Of a stretch of DNA of 64,000 bases, positions 31,429-37,527 are shown in pieces. Within the stretch, counting starts at the first letter, position 1, and the number at the start of each line of letters is the position of its first letter. The stretch spans positions 34,427-98,426 of IMG/VR virus record IMGVR_UViG_3300042521_002634, one strand, 5' to 3'. This stretch comes from a virus. A model generated the notes under the pieces. It saw nothing but the letters and a program-made list of their open reading frames with translations. It was not told the DNA's origin and searched no databases. The position numbers and the translations under genes are program-made.

Positions 31429-31806
31429 CTAGACAGCGTGCTCGTGCGAGCACACTGATAGAAAGACTTCGAAACCGAAGTTCACAAGGTCATGCTCTCC
31501 AGCGATGTCCTGAGTGACGACAGTCTGGTCTGACCAGGTGACGAGATGCACGTCATCTGTATCAGGCTCACAGAAGTCCCGGCCGCCGGCTGTAATGCCG
31601 AAGCCAGTCTCTTCACTCCACGAGTCTCCCACAATTGAGGAGATTGCGATGCGAGTCGCGTATGCTGAATCGCTCCAGCGTGGACGAGCTTTCTCGATTG
31701 CCGTGGCAATCAAGCTCAGTCTGTCGCTGCCACCCCAGTGACTGTATAGCCACACGGGAGGAGTATCTTTAGTGTCGCGGAATCCCACGACGAATCTGTC
31801 ACCCAT
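31429..31806 (-). CDS. Conserved phage hypothetical protein (MGDRFVVGF family)
   Basis: A 125-residue protein. The N-terminal pattern MGDRFVVGFRDTKDTPPVWL followed by YSHWGGSDR is recurrent in phage genomes. Soluble alpha/beta protein, with a conserved-looking TGFGITAGG loop and an acidic C-terminus. Function not established. Confidence 0.8.
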   Translation of the reverse strand: MGDRFVVGFRDTKDTPPVWLYSHWGGSDRLSLIATAIEKARPRWSDSAYATRIAISSIVGDSWSEETGFGITAGGRDFCEPDTDDVHLVTWSDQTVVTQDIAGEHDLVNFGFEVFLSVCSHEHAV

Positions 31807-31852
31807 TGCTTTGTCCTTTCGTCATTGCCAAGCGTTATTGCTTGACGAATAC

Positions 31853-31870
31853 ATTATAACAACTCTGGAA
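31853..31870 (-). promoter_or_regulatory. TTCCAGAG-type promoter
   Basis: TTCCAGAG, TTGT, TATAAT, feeding the 31806 gene. Confidence 0.85.
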
Positions 31871-31875
31871 TTACA

Positions 31876-31926
31876 GGCCTAGGCTGTCTTACCGCGTCCT
31901 CACGCATTGGCAAGACAGTCTAGGCC
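31876..31926 (-). terminator. Long hairpin after the 31975 gene
   Basis: Fifteen-base arms GGCCTAGGCTGTCTT / AAGACAGTCTAGGCC with one mismatch around a 21-base loop. A second weaker hairpin with CCAGAC / GTCTGG ends lies at 31925-31971. Confidence 0.6.
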
Positions 31927-31974
31927 AGACCGAACGTCAGCCTGCATTACTATGCACGGCATCAGTCTGGGCTC

Positions 31975-32307
31975 TTACTTGGCGTCGAGGACCGTGTAAG
32001 ACGACTGAACTAGCGTAGCGTCGTGCGCTTCAGGGAACGCAGTCTTGAGCGCTTCACGATCAATCTTGCTCATGTTGCGATGTTGAATTCGCACACGAAC
32101 AGTTCCATTGATTGTGCCACTCTTCGCGTCACCAAGCATTGCACGAAGCTTTTGCTCCGCTTCTGCTTTCTTCGCTTCAAACGCCTTGATTGCTGCTTTC
32201 GCAGAGTTGAACTCTGCAATCGCAATCTCAGTTGCAAGTTCATCGAGAATTGCAACCTGCTCTGCTACTTCGACTGTTGAGGTCGTGATTACTGTTGATG
32301 TTGTCAT
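31975..32307 (-). CDS. Coiled-coil protein resembling YqaJ-associated recombination proteins
   Basis: A 110-residue protein from ATG 32307; the longer frame translates the promoter (FQSLYN). N-terminal Thr/Val-rich strand, then a helix EFNSAKAAIKAFEAKKAEAE, then a beta domain TINGTVRVRIQHR and KTAFPEAHDATLVQ. This helix-plus-small-domain layout is like the C-terminal domain of phage YqaJ-type exonuclease-associated proteins. Tentative; no catalytic motif. Confidence 0.65.
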   Translation of the reverse strand: MTTSTVITTSTVEVAEQVAILDELATEIAIAEFNSAKAAIKAFEAKKAEAEQKLRAMLGDAKSGTINGTVRVRIQHRNMSKIDREALKTAFPEAHDATLVQSSYTVLDAK

Positions 32308-32334
32308 TATTGTCCTTTCGTTGTGTGTATAGTC

Positions 32335-32352
32335 ATTATATAAACTCTGGAA
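32335..32352 (-). promoter_or_regulatory. TTCCAGAG-type promoter
   Basis: TTCCAGAG, TTTA, TATAAT, feeding the 32307 gene. Confidence 0.85.
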
Positions 32353-32406
32353 ACGAGAATCAAAGACGCTCGTTCCCAGAGTTGAATTCATTGTATATCA
32401 GGGGTG

Positions 32407-32820
32407 TTACAGGGTTGCTGACGCCAGCACTCTTGCTGGCTTCGAGTCATCAACATGACTTGCGCCATGGAGCTTGACCCAAGCGTCCCAGTAGCACGTT
32501 GACGAGCCATCGTCGAACGTCACCTGCTGACTCTTCAGGATGAAACCTGGAGAGCAGTTGCATGTGCAACCGGCGTGCTGCGACCAGCTCAATTTGCTGA
32601 TGTCAAGCACTCCTGCAAGTCCGCTCGAGTGAATCATCGACTTGTAGACATTGTACGGGCGACGCTTGCGATTCGCAAGGTTGCTCATAAGTGTCTCATC
32701 TTCGATGCTTACGTACATCCGAGGAGCTGCTGTCAGCTCTCGGCTGCTTGTGTATCTACGTTCAGTGAACGTAATTGACCCTCCAGTGAATTCCACTGTA
32801 CGTCGTCGTTGCGTATTCAT
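32407..32820 (-). CDS. Hypothetical Cys-containing protein
   Basis: A 137-residue protein with HAGCTCNCSPGFIL (three closely spaced Cys) near residue 85 and another Cys in STCYWDAW, which could bind metal. N-terminus basic and beta-like (RRRTVEFTGGSITFTER). Function unknown. Single-gene unit. Confidence 0.75.
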   Translation of the reverse strand: MNTQRRRTVEFTGGSITFTERRYTSSRELTAAPRMYVSIEDETLMSNLANRKRRPYNVYKSMIHSSGLAGVLDISKLSWSQHAGCTCNCSPGFILKSQQVTFDDGSSTCYWDAWVKLHGASHVDDSKPARVLASATL

Positions 32821-32849
32821 TGTCTTGTCCTTTCGTTTGGTGTAAATAC

Positions 32850-32867
32850 ATTATATAAACTCCGGAA
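32850..32867 (-). promoter_or_regulatory. TTCCAGAG-type promoter
   Basis: TTCCGGAG, TTTA, TATAAT, feeding the 32820 gene. Confidence 0.85.
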
Positions 32868-32872
32868 AGTTC

Positions 32873-32947
32873 GGAAGGCCGCTCAAGACGCCACATTCGT
32901 TGAACTCAGTTCTGCCTGTTTAACGGAGTGTCAGCTCCGCACCTTCC
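32873..32947 (-). terminator. Possible terminator hairpin after the 32967 gene
   Basis: Inner stem CGGAG / CTCCG (32924-32939) within outer GGAAGG / CCTTCC arms. Weaker than the other hairpins. Confidence 0.35.
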
Positions 32948-32966
32948 TGGCTATCAGCCAATTCTT

Positions 32967-33161
32967 CTAAACGTTGTTGATTGGCTCAAACCCAAGGTCT
33001 AGCGCGGCGCGGCGCGCTTCCTTAGCAGTCTTGAACCCACTGAACGTCGGGCCGACCACCTCGGTGTTGTGGCCGTCGTACGTGCGGTGTATGCCAAAGT
33101 ACCGACCATTCGGCCCTTTGTATACGACCATCGGCCGTAGAGGCTTAGCTTTCGTTTTCAT
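32967..33161 (-). CDS. Small basic hypothetical protein
   Basis: A 64-residue basic protein (MKTKAKPLRPMVVYKGPNGR...) with a short strand-strand-helix pattern (FSGFKTAKEARRAALDLGFE), reminiscent of small AP2-like DNA-binding repeats but too short to assign. Leader contains AAAGGACGCAAAGA. Confidence 0.7.
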   Translation of the reverse strand: MKTKAKPLRPMVVYKGPNGRYFGIHRTYDGHNTEVVGPTFSGFKTAKEARRAALDLGFEPINNV

Positions 33162-33194
33162 TCTTTGCGTCCTTTCGTTGAAGTTGATAGTGAT

Positions 33195-33211
33195 ATTGTA
33201 ACAACTCTGGA
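33195..33211 (-). promoter_or_regulatory. TTCCAGAG-type promoter
   Basis: TCCAGAG, TTGT, TACAAT, feeding the 33161 gene. It abuts the stop of the upstream gene. Confidence 0.75.
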
Positions 33212-33466
33212 TTAGCTCTCGCCAAGTGGATCGATTACTCGGCGAAGAGCTGTGTCAATATGAGCGTCTGCATAGCTCTTCTCAAAGCGGAAGCCATCAT
33301 CGCAAGCTCGGTGATACACGAACCAGCGATAGAAGACCTCGATGTCTTTTACAACTGGTATGCGTCCGGCTGCGAACTCTGTTCTAAACCGATCACGCAG
33401 CACCGGCGTGTCTATTCCGCTAACTACGTGCTCCAGCTCTGCAAGTTCGACTGATGATACTTTCAT
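33212..33466 (-). CDS. Hypothetical protein
   Basis: An 84-residue protein from ATG 33466; the upstream extension translates the promoter. Sequence begins MKVSSVELAELEHVVSGIDT and is mostly helical with RACDDGFRFEKSYADAHID near the end. Function unknown. Confidence 0.75.
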   Translation of the reverse strand: MKVSSVELAELEHVVSGIDTPVLRDRFRTEFAAGRIPVVKDIEVFYRWFVYHRACDDGFRFEKSYADAHIDTALRRVIDPLGES

Positions 33467-33493
33467 TGTTGTCCTTTCGTTTGGTGTAGAGTC

Positions 33494-33511
33494 ATTATAT
33501 AAACTCTGGAA
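33494..33511 (-). promoter_or_regulatory. TTCCAGAG-type promoter
   Basis: TTCCAGAG, TTTA, TATAAT, feeding the 33466 gene. Confidence 0.85.
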
Positions 33512-33513
33512 AC

Positions 33514-33744
33514 CTAAGAATGAGGACTCATGACTGGGAATGCGCACTCAACACAAACAACCCATGATACTTCTAATTGATCGCATACTACAACAGCTGG
33601 AAAGAATTCGTCGTCTGTCGGGCCAACAACCATTCCGCAGTTGCAGCACTCGCTTGACTCGTAAAAAAAGTCGTAAGCGCCGACTTCAGCTGCGATCATT
33701 GCCTCAATTGGTGTCTCGACTAAGAGAAGGTTATAGCCCAACAC
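33514..33744 (-). CDS. Small zinc-ribbon-like protein
   Basis: A 76-residue protein with a GTG start at 33744 (a TTG follows). It has ECCNCGMVVGP and VVCVECAFP, i.e. two CxxC pairs about 30 residues apart, consistent with a zinc ribbon. It lies straight after the hairpin of the winged-helix gene and shows no promoter of its own, so it may be read through from there. Confidence 0.65.
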   Translation of the reverse strand: MLGYNLLLVETPIEAMIAAEVGAYDFFYESSECCNCGMVVGPTDDEFFPAVVVCDQLEVSWVVCVECAFPVMSPHS

Positions 33745-33780
33745 GATACAACTGGCTCACGTTCATGAGCCAACTGTATC
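33745..33780 (-). terminator. Hairpin after the winged-helix gene
   Basis: Fifteen-base arms GATACAACTGGCTCA / TGAGCCAACTGTATC with two mismatches and a 6-base loop. Confidence 0.55.
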
Positions 33781-33791
33781 AAATCAGAAGC

Positions 33792-34304
33792 CTAAGCTAG
33801 GCGTTTAATTTTTGCCAGACGGTCTTCAAGTTCGGCTACCCGGGCCTGAAGTTTCGCTGTTCGCTCGCTCACAAGAAGATCGATGAGCTGATCTGCAGTG
33901 TGCTTTTTGGCAGCGGTCTTGCCTTTTCGAGTGCTAGCAGGCCGACGTCCAGTTTTAAGGACGACGCCCGGTACAGCTTCAGCGACGGTGCGTGGAGGCA
34001 CAACGTTGCCTTTAGCCCAGTACAGCGACGCTTGATAGCCTTTAGGCGCTTTCATTGATGAGCGAATGAGACGTTCATCCATGGTCTCGGTACGCTTGCT
34101 TACCAGGCCGGCGGCTTCCAAACGAATCAACGCGTTTCTCACTGACACCGGATCGGCTTTTCGTCCGGTCATCTGGCTAATTGCTTGCTGAAGCTCAAGA
34201 ACGCTGAGTGGTTGAGTAGATTCAAGCAACGTAAGTTGAACGTTGTCTTTCAGTGTTTGGAACATCATTATTTTTTCTTCTATTACTTGATTGTACTTGC
34301 GCAT
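33792..34304 (-). CDS. Winged-helix DNA-binding protein with C-terminal coiled coil
   Basis: A 170-residue protein from ATG 34304, which has a GGAGAAAACG leader (an earlier ATG at 34334 lacks one). Residues about 15-75 form a winged-helix: VQLTLLESTQPLSVLELQQA, then DPVSVRNALIRLEAAGLVSK. A basic linker with RRPASTRKGKTAAKK is followed by a coiled coil (TAKLQARVAELEDRLAKIKRL). It is a candidate regulator of the surrounding regulon. The linker overlaps a copy of the bipartite repeat at 33909. Confidence 0.8.
   Translation of the reverse strand: MRKYNQVIEEKIMMFQTLKDNVQLTLLESTQPLSVLELQQAISQMTGRKADPVSVRNALIRLEAAGLVSKRTETMDERLIRSSMKAPKGYQASLYWAKGNVVPPRTVAEAVPGVVLKTGRRPASTRKGKTAAKKHTADQLIDLLVSERTAKLQARVAELEDRLAKIKRLA
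33909..33948. repeat. Bipartite repeat copy inside a gene
   Basis: GGCAGCGGTCTTGCC at 33909 and AGGCCGACGT at 33939, the same 30-base spacing as the intergenic copies. In the encoded protein it spells the basic linker in the winged-helix protein. Confidence 0.65.
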
Positions 34305-34340
34305 CGTTTTCTCCTGTGTCTGTTGTATGTTCATTAATAA

Positions 34341-34748
34341 TTATATATTATCATCTCTGGAAACCCAGTTGCCTTCGGTATCGCCAAAGAGTAGCTGATC
34401 GTCTCCAGTTCTAGTCCAAGAAAACTCGCAGCACGAGTGTTCGTCTTCGTCTTCAAAAAGAGTGTGATACGGGGCACCGGCTCGAAAAATGTTTGGAAGA
34501 GCGCGAGCAACCTTTAGAAAGCAGTCGTGACAGAGCACTGTCATTTCTCGTTCTGGTTCTTCAAACATAAAATCGACGAACATGCCATAGCCGCCAAGTA
34601 AGTCAAGGACCATGCCATTTATAACTTGCGGATACTCTTCACGAGGCTCGTAGTCGATATCTACGTCTTCCACGTATTTTGGATTTTGAACGTGAGTATC
34701 CTGATTACACTCGTCGCAACGAGTCTTTGGGTAGCTGTCTCTTATCAT
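34341..34748 (-). CDS. Cys-rich hypothetical protein, leaderless
   Basis: A 135-residue protein with Cys pairs in TRCDECNQDTH and VLCHDCFLK, likely a zinc site, and an acidic C-terminus ending GNWVSRDDNI. The ATG at 34748 is seven bases after a TATAAT box and lacks a ribosome-binding site, so it is probably leaderless. Function unknown. Confidence 0.75.
   Translation of the reverse strand: MIRDSYPKTRCDECNQDTHVQNPKYVEDVDIDYEPREEYPQVINGMVLDLLGGYGMFVDFMFEEPEREMTVLCHDCFLKVARALPNIFRAGAPYHTLFEDEDEHSCCEFSWTRTGDDQLLFGDTEGNWVSRDDNI
34345..34362 (-). promoter_or_regulatory. TTCCAGAG-type promoter
   Basis: TTCCAGAG, ATGA, TAATAT, feeding the winged-helix gene. It overlaps the end of the upstream gene. 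Confidence 0.8.
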
Positions 34749-34755
34749 TACCAGA

Positions 34756-34772
34756 ATTATATAAACTCTGGA
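34756..34772 (-). promoter_or_regulatory. TTCCAGAG-type promoter, leaderless
   Basis: TCCAGAG, TTTA, TATAAT, then seven bases and ATG 34748. This is the rightmost member of the promoter family. It abuts the stop of the CHAP gene. Confidence 0.8.
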
Positions 34773-35552
34773 TTATTCAATGGTGATCTGAAAAAGTCCA
34801 GTCTCTCGTCCAAGTCGCTCGAGTGAATTAAGCTCGGGTCCAGCTTCAGAGTCGTCTCCAACAAATCCAATTGAGCGCATCCAACGAGCTAAAGCTCTCT
34901 TCGTCTTCTCGTCGAAGATTCCTGGAATGTATCCTTCAAGGTTACACTTCAAGGCCAACGCTCGTTGCAAAGCCTCAGTGTCTAGGTTAGGCTTACTGCT
35001 TGGCCGAATCGCGCGAATTGATATTTTGGCAGCGGTCTCGGGTAATTCGCCTATGGCAGGCCGATGTTTGAACTCAGGCCTGACGAACGCGAGAACGTCG
35101 TTTCTTTCGCGGGCCCTAATAAACACACCGTCTCGGTCCTTTGACGCCTTAGGCAGGCCTGAATTTATTTGAGCCTCGATCGCCGTGAATATTCCCGCTG
35201 ACCGATACCGATGAGTCTCGAGTACGATCCCAACGTGCGGCATTCCAAAAATGGCAGCGGTCGGCCATGCGTAGAAAACAATGTCCCCGGGCCGGGGTCT
35301 CTCTGTCAACCGTCTAGCTCTTATAAACTCGCTCAGGCCGGCAGCGGTCTGCACACAGGAAGGCATAGCCAGGCCGGCGTCTCGAGCGACACAGTCGATG
35401 AACGCTCCTGACCACGGCAAAGCATGGCCGGCGTAGCCGACCCGTTGCGCGAATGGACTTAAGACTCCGGTGCGAACTCGAGTGCCAAGATGAGATTGTG
35501 CCTCGAGAAGAAATGTGTCCCGTAGGTTACTACGAAGCGATTTGCGCGCCAT
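34773..35552 (-). CDS. CHAP-like protein with C-terminal peptidoglycan-binding-like domain
   Basis: A 259-residue protein from ATG 35552. The N-terminal half resembles a CHAP amidase/peptidase: HALPWSGAFIDCVARDAGL followed by RPRPGDIVFYAWP and MPHVGIVLETH (the His). The usual catalytic Cys after the Trp is a Ser here, with a Cys six residues later, so activity is uncertain. Residues about 195-240 (LDTEALQRALALKCNLEG, FDEKTKRALARWMRSIGF) look like PG_binding_1. Overlaps the upstream coiled-coil gene by 23 bases. Confidence 0.75.
   Translation of the reverse strand: MARKSLRSNLRDTFLLEAQSHLGTRVRTGVLSPFAQRVGYAGHALPWSGAFIDCVARDAGLAMPSCVQTAAGLSEFIRARRLTERPRPGDIVFYAWPTAAIFGMPHVGIVLETHRYRSAGIFTAIEAQINSGLPKASKDRDGVFIRARERNDVLAFVRPEFKHRPAIGELPETAAKISIRAIRPSSKPNLDTEALQRALALKCNLEGYIPGIFDEKTKRALARWMRSIGFVGDDSEAGPELNSLERLGRETGLFQITIE
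35028..35067. repeat. Bipartite repeat copy inside the CHAP gene
   Basis: GGCAGCGGTCT at 35028 and AGGCCGATGT at 35058, 30 bases apart. A half-copy of the first word occurs at 35253. Confidence 0.65.
35340..35380. repeat. Second full bipartite repeat copy inside the CHAP gene
   Basis: GGCAGCGGTCT at 35340 and AGGCCGGCGT at 35371, 31 bases apart, read in the same codon phase as the 33909 and 35028 copies (ACC GCT GCC gives T-A-A). Confidence 0.6.
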
Positions 35553-35703
35553 AGAGCTCGATGATTCCGTCAAGAAGATGAATCGCTTCGTTCAGCCGCG
35601 TGGTCATCCGAATGTGTTCCTCTCGAGTCTTTGATTTCTCGATGTCGGCTTCCAGCTGGGTGATGTGCTCTTGAGCGTGCGAGGTCAGTATCTCCAGTGT
35701 CAT
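35530..35703 (-). CDS. Small coiled-coil protein
   Basis: A 57-residue protein from ATG 35703, overlapping the upstream stop (ATGA). Helical throughout (MTLEILTSHAQEHITQLEAD, then EEHIRMTTRLNEAIHLLDGI). This frame is preferred to the overlapping 78-codon frame at 35570-35806 because of the ATGA coupling and regular heptads. Function unknown. Confidence 0.7.
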   Translation of the reverse strand: MTLEILTSHAQEHITQLEADIEKSKTREEHIRMTTRLNEAIHLLDGIIELYGAQIAS

Positions 35704-36659
35704 GATTCAGCCTCTGTTCGTTCTTCTGTGCTCGTGCTCGATAGTTCTCTAGGTTCGTTATTTTCGCCGTCACTATTGTCTCTTTCGATCGATGACTCTG
35801 ATTCACTAACTCCAGCGTCGACTAGTCGAGACGCGACCTCGATCGCGCTTCTCGATAAACGAGCTAGACGATCTGCTACTATATCAGCTGCACTGCGCGA
35901 ATCGGTGACATTCAAATTGGCGTCGACTTCAACTCCTCCACGAACTCCAGCTCGATCAAGAATCTCGGTTGAGGCCTTCAACTTCACCGGCTCGCTAAGA
36001 GCGTTCTCCATAAGATCTTCGAGAACGTCAACAGCGTACGGCGCTGCCTGTACTAGCTTTGCTCGAGCGCGCTCTATATTTTCACCGGGCTTACGCTGAA
36101 CTGAGCCCAGATGAATACGACAGTAGCCGTCGTCCTTCGCGCGGCCAGACGCCCAGAGCATACAGCGAATGCCGTCTTCCTTGACATGACGACAACGCGT
36201 TGGCATCGCCGCTGGTTTTCTTCTGCTACCTGCAGGAAGGCCACCTTCGTTCTGTTCTTTTATCCAGTTGCGAGTAGCGCCGATTACCCAAGGTGGAACG
36301 AGATAGTCAGCCGCAGATTCCGCGAGTAGATCGAGGCCGGTAATGTAATCAGAGTTGACTCGGTCTGGGTCAACTAGAATTGGTTTCTTCTCTGTGAGCG
36401 AGAGCATTCTTCTGGCCTTGGCCATCTCGTCGCTGCGAGCTTGAATAAGACCGGTCGGCACTCCGTTAGAAGCATAGACCGGATCCCAGCCCATCTTGTG
36501 TCGACGAAGAATCGCGCGGTTCTCGTAGTTGTCGTGACAGATGCCGCGCTCTACTTCCTCGATGCCAAGTGCTTCGAGTTGCGGGCGGATATTTATCGGA
36601 GAGTCAACCTGAAGCTCTGGACGCTCAGGCTCTAAAGACAGTGGCTCGAGTTCGCTCAT
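35700..36659 (-). CDS. Putative terminase small subunit-like or DNA-binding protein
   Basis: A 319-residue protein. Residues about 150-185 hold a CxxH/C-type zinc motif (TRCRHVKEDGIRCMLWA ... YCRIHLG). Residues about 200-245 (ARAKLVQAAPYAVDVLEDLM, then SEPVKLKASTEILDRAGVRG) match a helical motif common in actinophage small terminases and related proteins. The C-terminus is Ser/Glu-rich and disordered. It lies far from the large terminase, which weakens the assignment. Confidence 0.55.
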   Translation of the reverse strand: MSELEPLSLEPERPELQVDSPINIRPQLEALGIEEVERGICHDNYENRAILRRHKMGWDPVYASNGVPTGLIQARSDEMAKARRMLSLTEKKPILVDPDRVNSDYITGLDLLAESAADYLVPPWVIGATRNWIKEQNEGGLPAGSRRKPAAMPTRCRHVKEDGIRCMLWASGRAKDDGYCRIHLGSVQRKPGENIERARAKLVQAAPYAVDVLEDLMENALSEPVKLKASTEILDRAGVRGGVEVDANLNVTDSRSAADIVADRLARLSRSAIEVASRLVDAGVSESESSIERDNSDGENNEPRELSSTSTEERTEAES

Positions 36660-36690
36660 GTGAATGTACTACGTTTTAGATGTGAAGTGA

Positions 36691-36726
36691 AGAGCCCGGG
36701 CGGGGAGAGAGCGGTACCCGGGCTCT
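36691..36726 (-). terminator. Strong hairpin after the Lys/Ala/Pro-rich gene
   Basis: Perfect 10-bp stem AGAGCCCGGG / CCCGGGCTCT around a 16-base loop, downstream of the 36742 gene. Confidence 0.65.
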
Positions 36727-36741
36727 TCGTCTTGTGCAGAA

Positions 36742-36933
36742 TTACTTCGCGCCGAACAAACGAGCAAAGAAGCCAGGCTTCTTTTTCGCTGAAACTGGAG
36801 CTGAAGGTGGAGTTAGCACTGGAGCTGGAGTTGGAGTTGAAGCTACAACTGGAGCATCTGTGCGGAGTTCTGCTTTCTTCTTTGGAGCTGCAGCTTTCTT
36901 CGGAGCTGGAGCTTTTTTCTTTGCTGTTGTCAT
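36742..36933 (-). CDS. Lys/Ala/Pro-rich small protein
   Basis: A 63-residue protein. The N-terminus (MTTAKKKAPAPKKAAAPKKK) resembles histone-H1-like tails; the C-terminus ends KKPGFFARLFGAK. It probably binds DNA or membrane surfaces. Single gene with a strong hairpin after it. Confidence 0.75.
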   Translation of the reverse strand: MTTAKKKAPAPKKAAAPKKKAELRTDAPVVASTPTPAPVLTPPSAPVSAKKKPGFFARLFGAK

Positions 36934-36962
36934 GGAGGTGATTTTTCCTTGTTTGGTTGTGA

Positions 36963-37163
36963 TTACTTTGACCCGCGGCCAAAGGCTTTGTCTTTTGGAT
37001 TTAGGTAGCGTGCTGCTGAAGGAACTACTGCAGCAACTCCCGCTGCCCAGAGTGCCGACGGATCCGTGTTACCTGAGAGGTACACTGCGATCGCCGCAGA
37101 GATGAACGAACGAACGTAAGAGGCGACAAGCTTCTTATTCGCTTCACTCAAGAATGCTTCCAT
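36963..37163 (-). CDS. Putative holin
   Basis: A 66-residue protein from ATG 37163 with an AAGGAG leader. After a helical start (MEAFLSEANKKLVASYVRSF) come two short hydrophobic segments (ISAAIAVYLSG and ALWAAGVAAVVPSAARYL) and the ending NPKDKAFGRGSK. This layout is common among actinophage holin-like proteins near lysis genes. A TATACT box lies near 37207. Confidence 0.6.
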   Translation of the reverse strand: MEAFLSEANKKLVASYVRSFISAAIAVYLSGNTDPSALWAAGVAAVVPSAARYLNPKDKAFGRGSK

Positions 37164-37349
37164 ATTTTCATTTCTCCTTAGTGAGCCTTCGGATGAGAGC
37201 TCAGGGTAAGTATACAACAGAGAAGAGGATGCGAGAGTTTTTTGAGTGAGAGAGGAGATTGGACCTGCCTCTCGGATGTCTTTTAGAAACAGGGTTTTGA
37301 CGGTTGAAAAGTCTGCTCAAGAAAATGCTTCTGAGAATGGCTTAGCGGA
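37164..37349. other. Gene-free interval upstream of the holin-like gene
   Basis: Holds the promoter (TATACT near 37207) of the leftward holin-like gene and otherwise shows no convincing ORF. The tRNA-Thr gene begins at its right edge. Confidence 0.5.
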
Positions 37350-37424
37350 TGGAGCCCTCGGTCAGGATTGAACTGACGACCTACCGCTTACAAGGCGGTT
37401 GCTCTACCACTGAGCTACAAGGGC
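37350..37424 (-). tRNA. tRNA-Thr (anticodon TGT)
   Basis: Full cloverleaf on the minus strand: acceptor GCCCTTG / CGAGGGC, D arm GCTCAGTGGTAGAGC, anticodon arm ACCGC-CTTGTAA-GCGGT giving anticodon TGT, T arm with GTTCAAT, and an encoded CCA end (TCCA). Confidence 0.93.
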
Positions 37425-37436
37425 GTGTGTTTTTTG

Positions 37437-37522
37437 TGCGCAGTCTTGGACTCGAACCAAGAAACCTACCGCCCAACCATGGGGTCATGGACGCGGTTGC
37501 TCTACCGTTAATGCTACTGCGC
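37437..37522 (-). tRNA. tRNA-like gene with enlarged anticodon loop
   Basis: Acceptor GCGCAGT / ACTGCGC, a D arm closely matching the neighbouring tRNA-Thr, anticodon stem ACCGC / GCGGT identical to that tRNA, and T arm CTTGG-TTCGAGT-CCAAG are all intact. The anticodon loop is 20 bases rather than 7 and contains its own inverted repeat CCATG-ACCC-CATGG. No CCA is encoded. Identity cannot be assigned: an insertion, an unusual intron-like element or a decayed gene are all possible. Confidence 0.6.
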
Positions 37523-37527
37523 GGTTA

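Noticed and set aside
31975-33547. Several reading frames begin with an N-terminal FQSLYN or similar peptide, which looks like a shared leader motif.
   Set aside because: TTCCAGAGTTTATATAAT reads F-Q-S-L-Y-N in one frame, so these frames only translate the promoter. The true starts lie downstream after the ribosome-binding site or directly after the -10 box.
35570-35806. A 78-codon minus-strand frame (MNQSHRSKE...).
   Set aside because: It overlaps the C-terminal end of the 35700-36659 gene and the ATGA-coupled coiled-coil gene at 35530-35703, which fits better.
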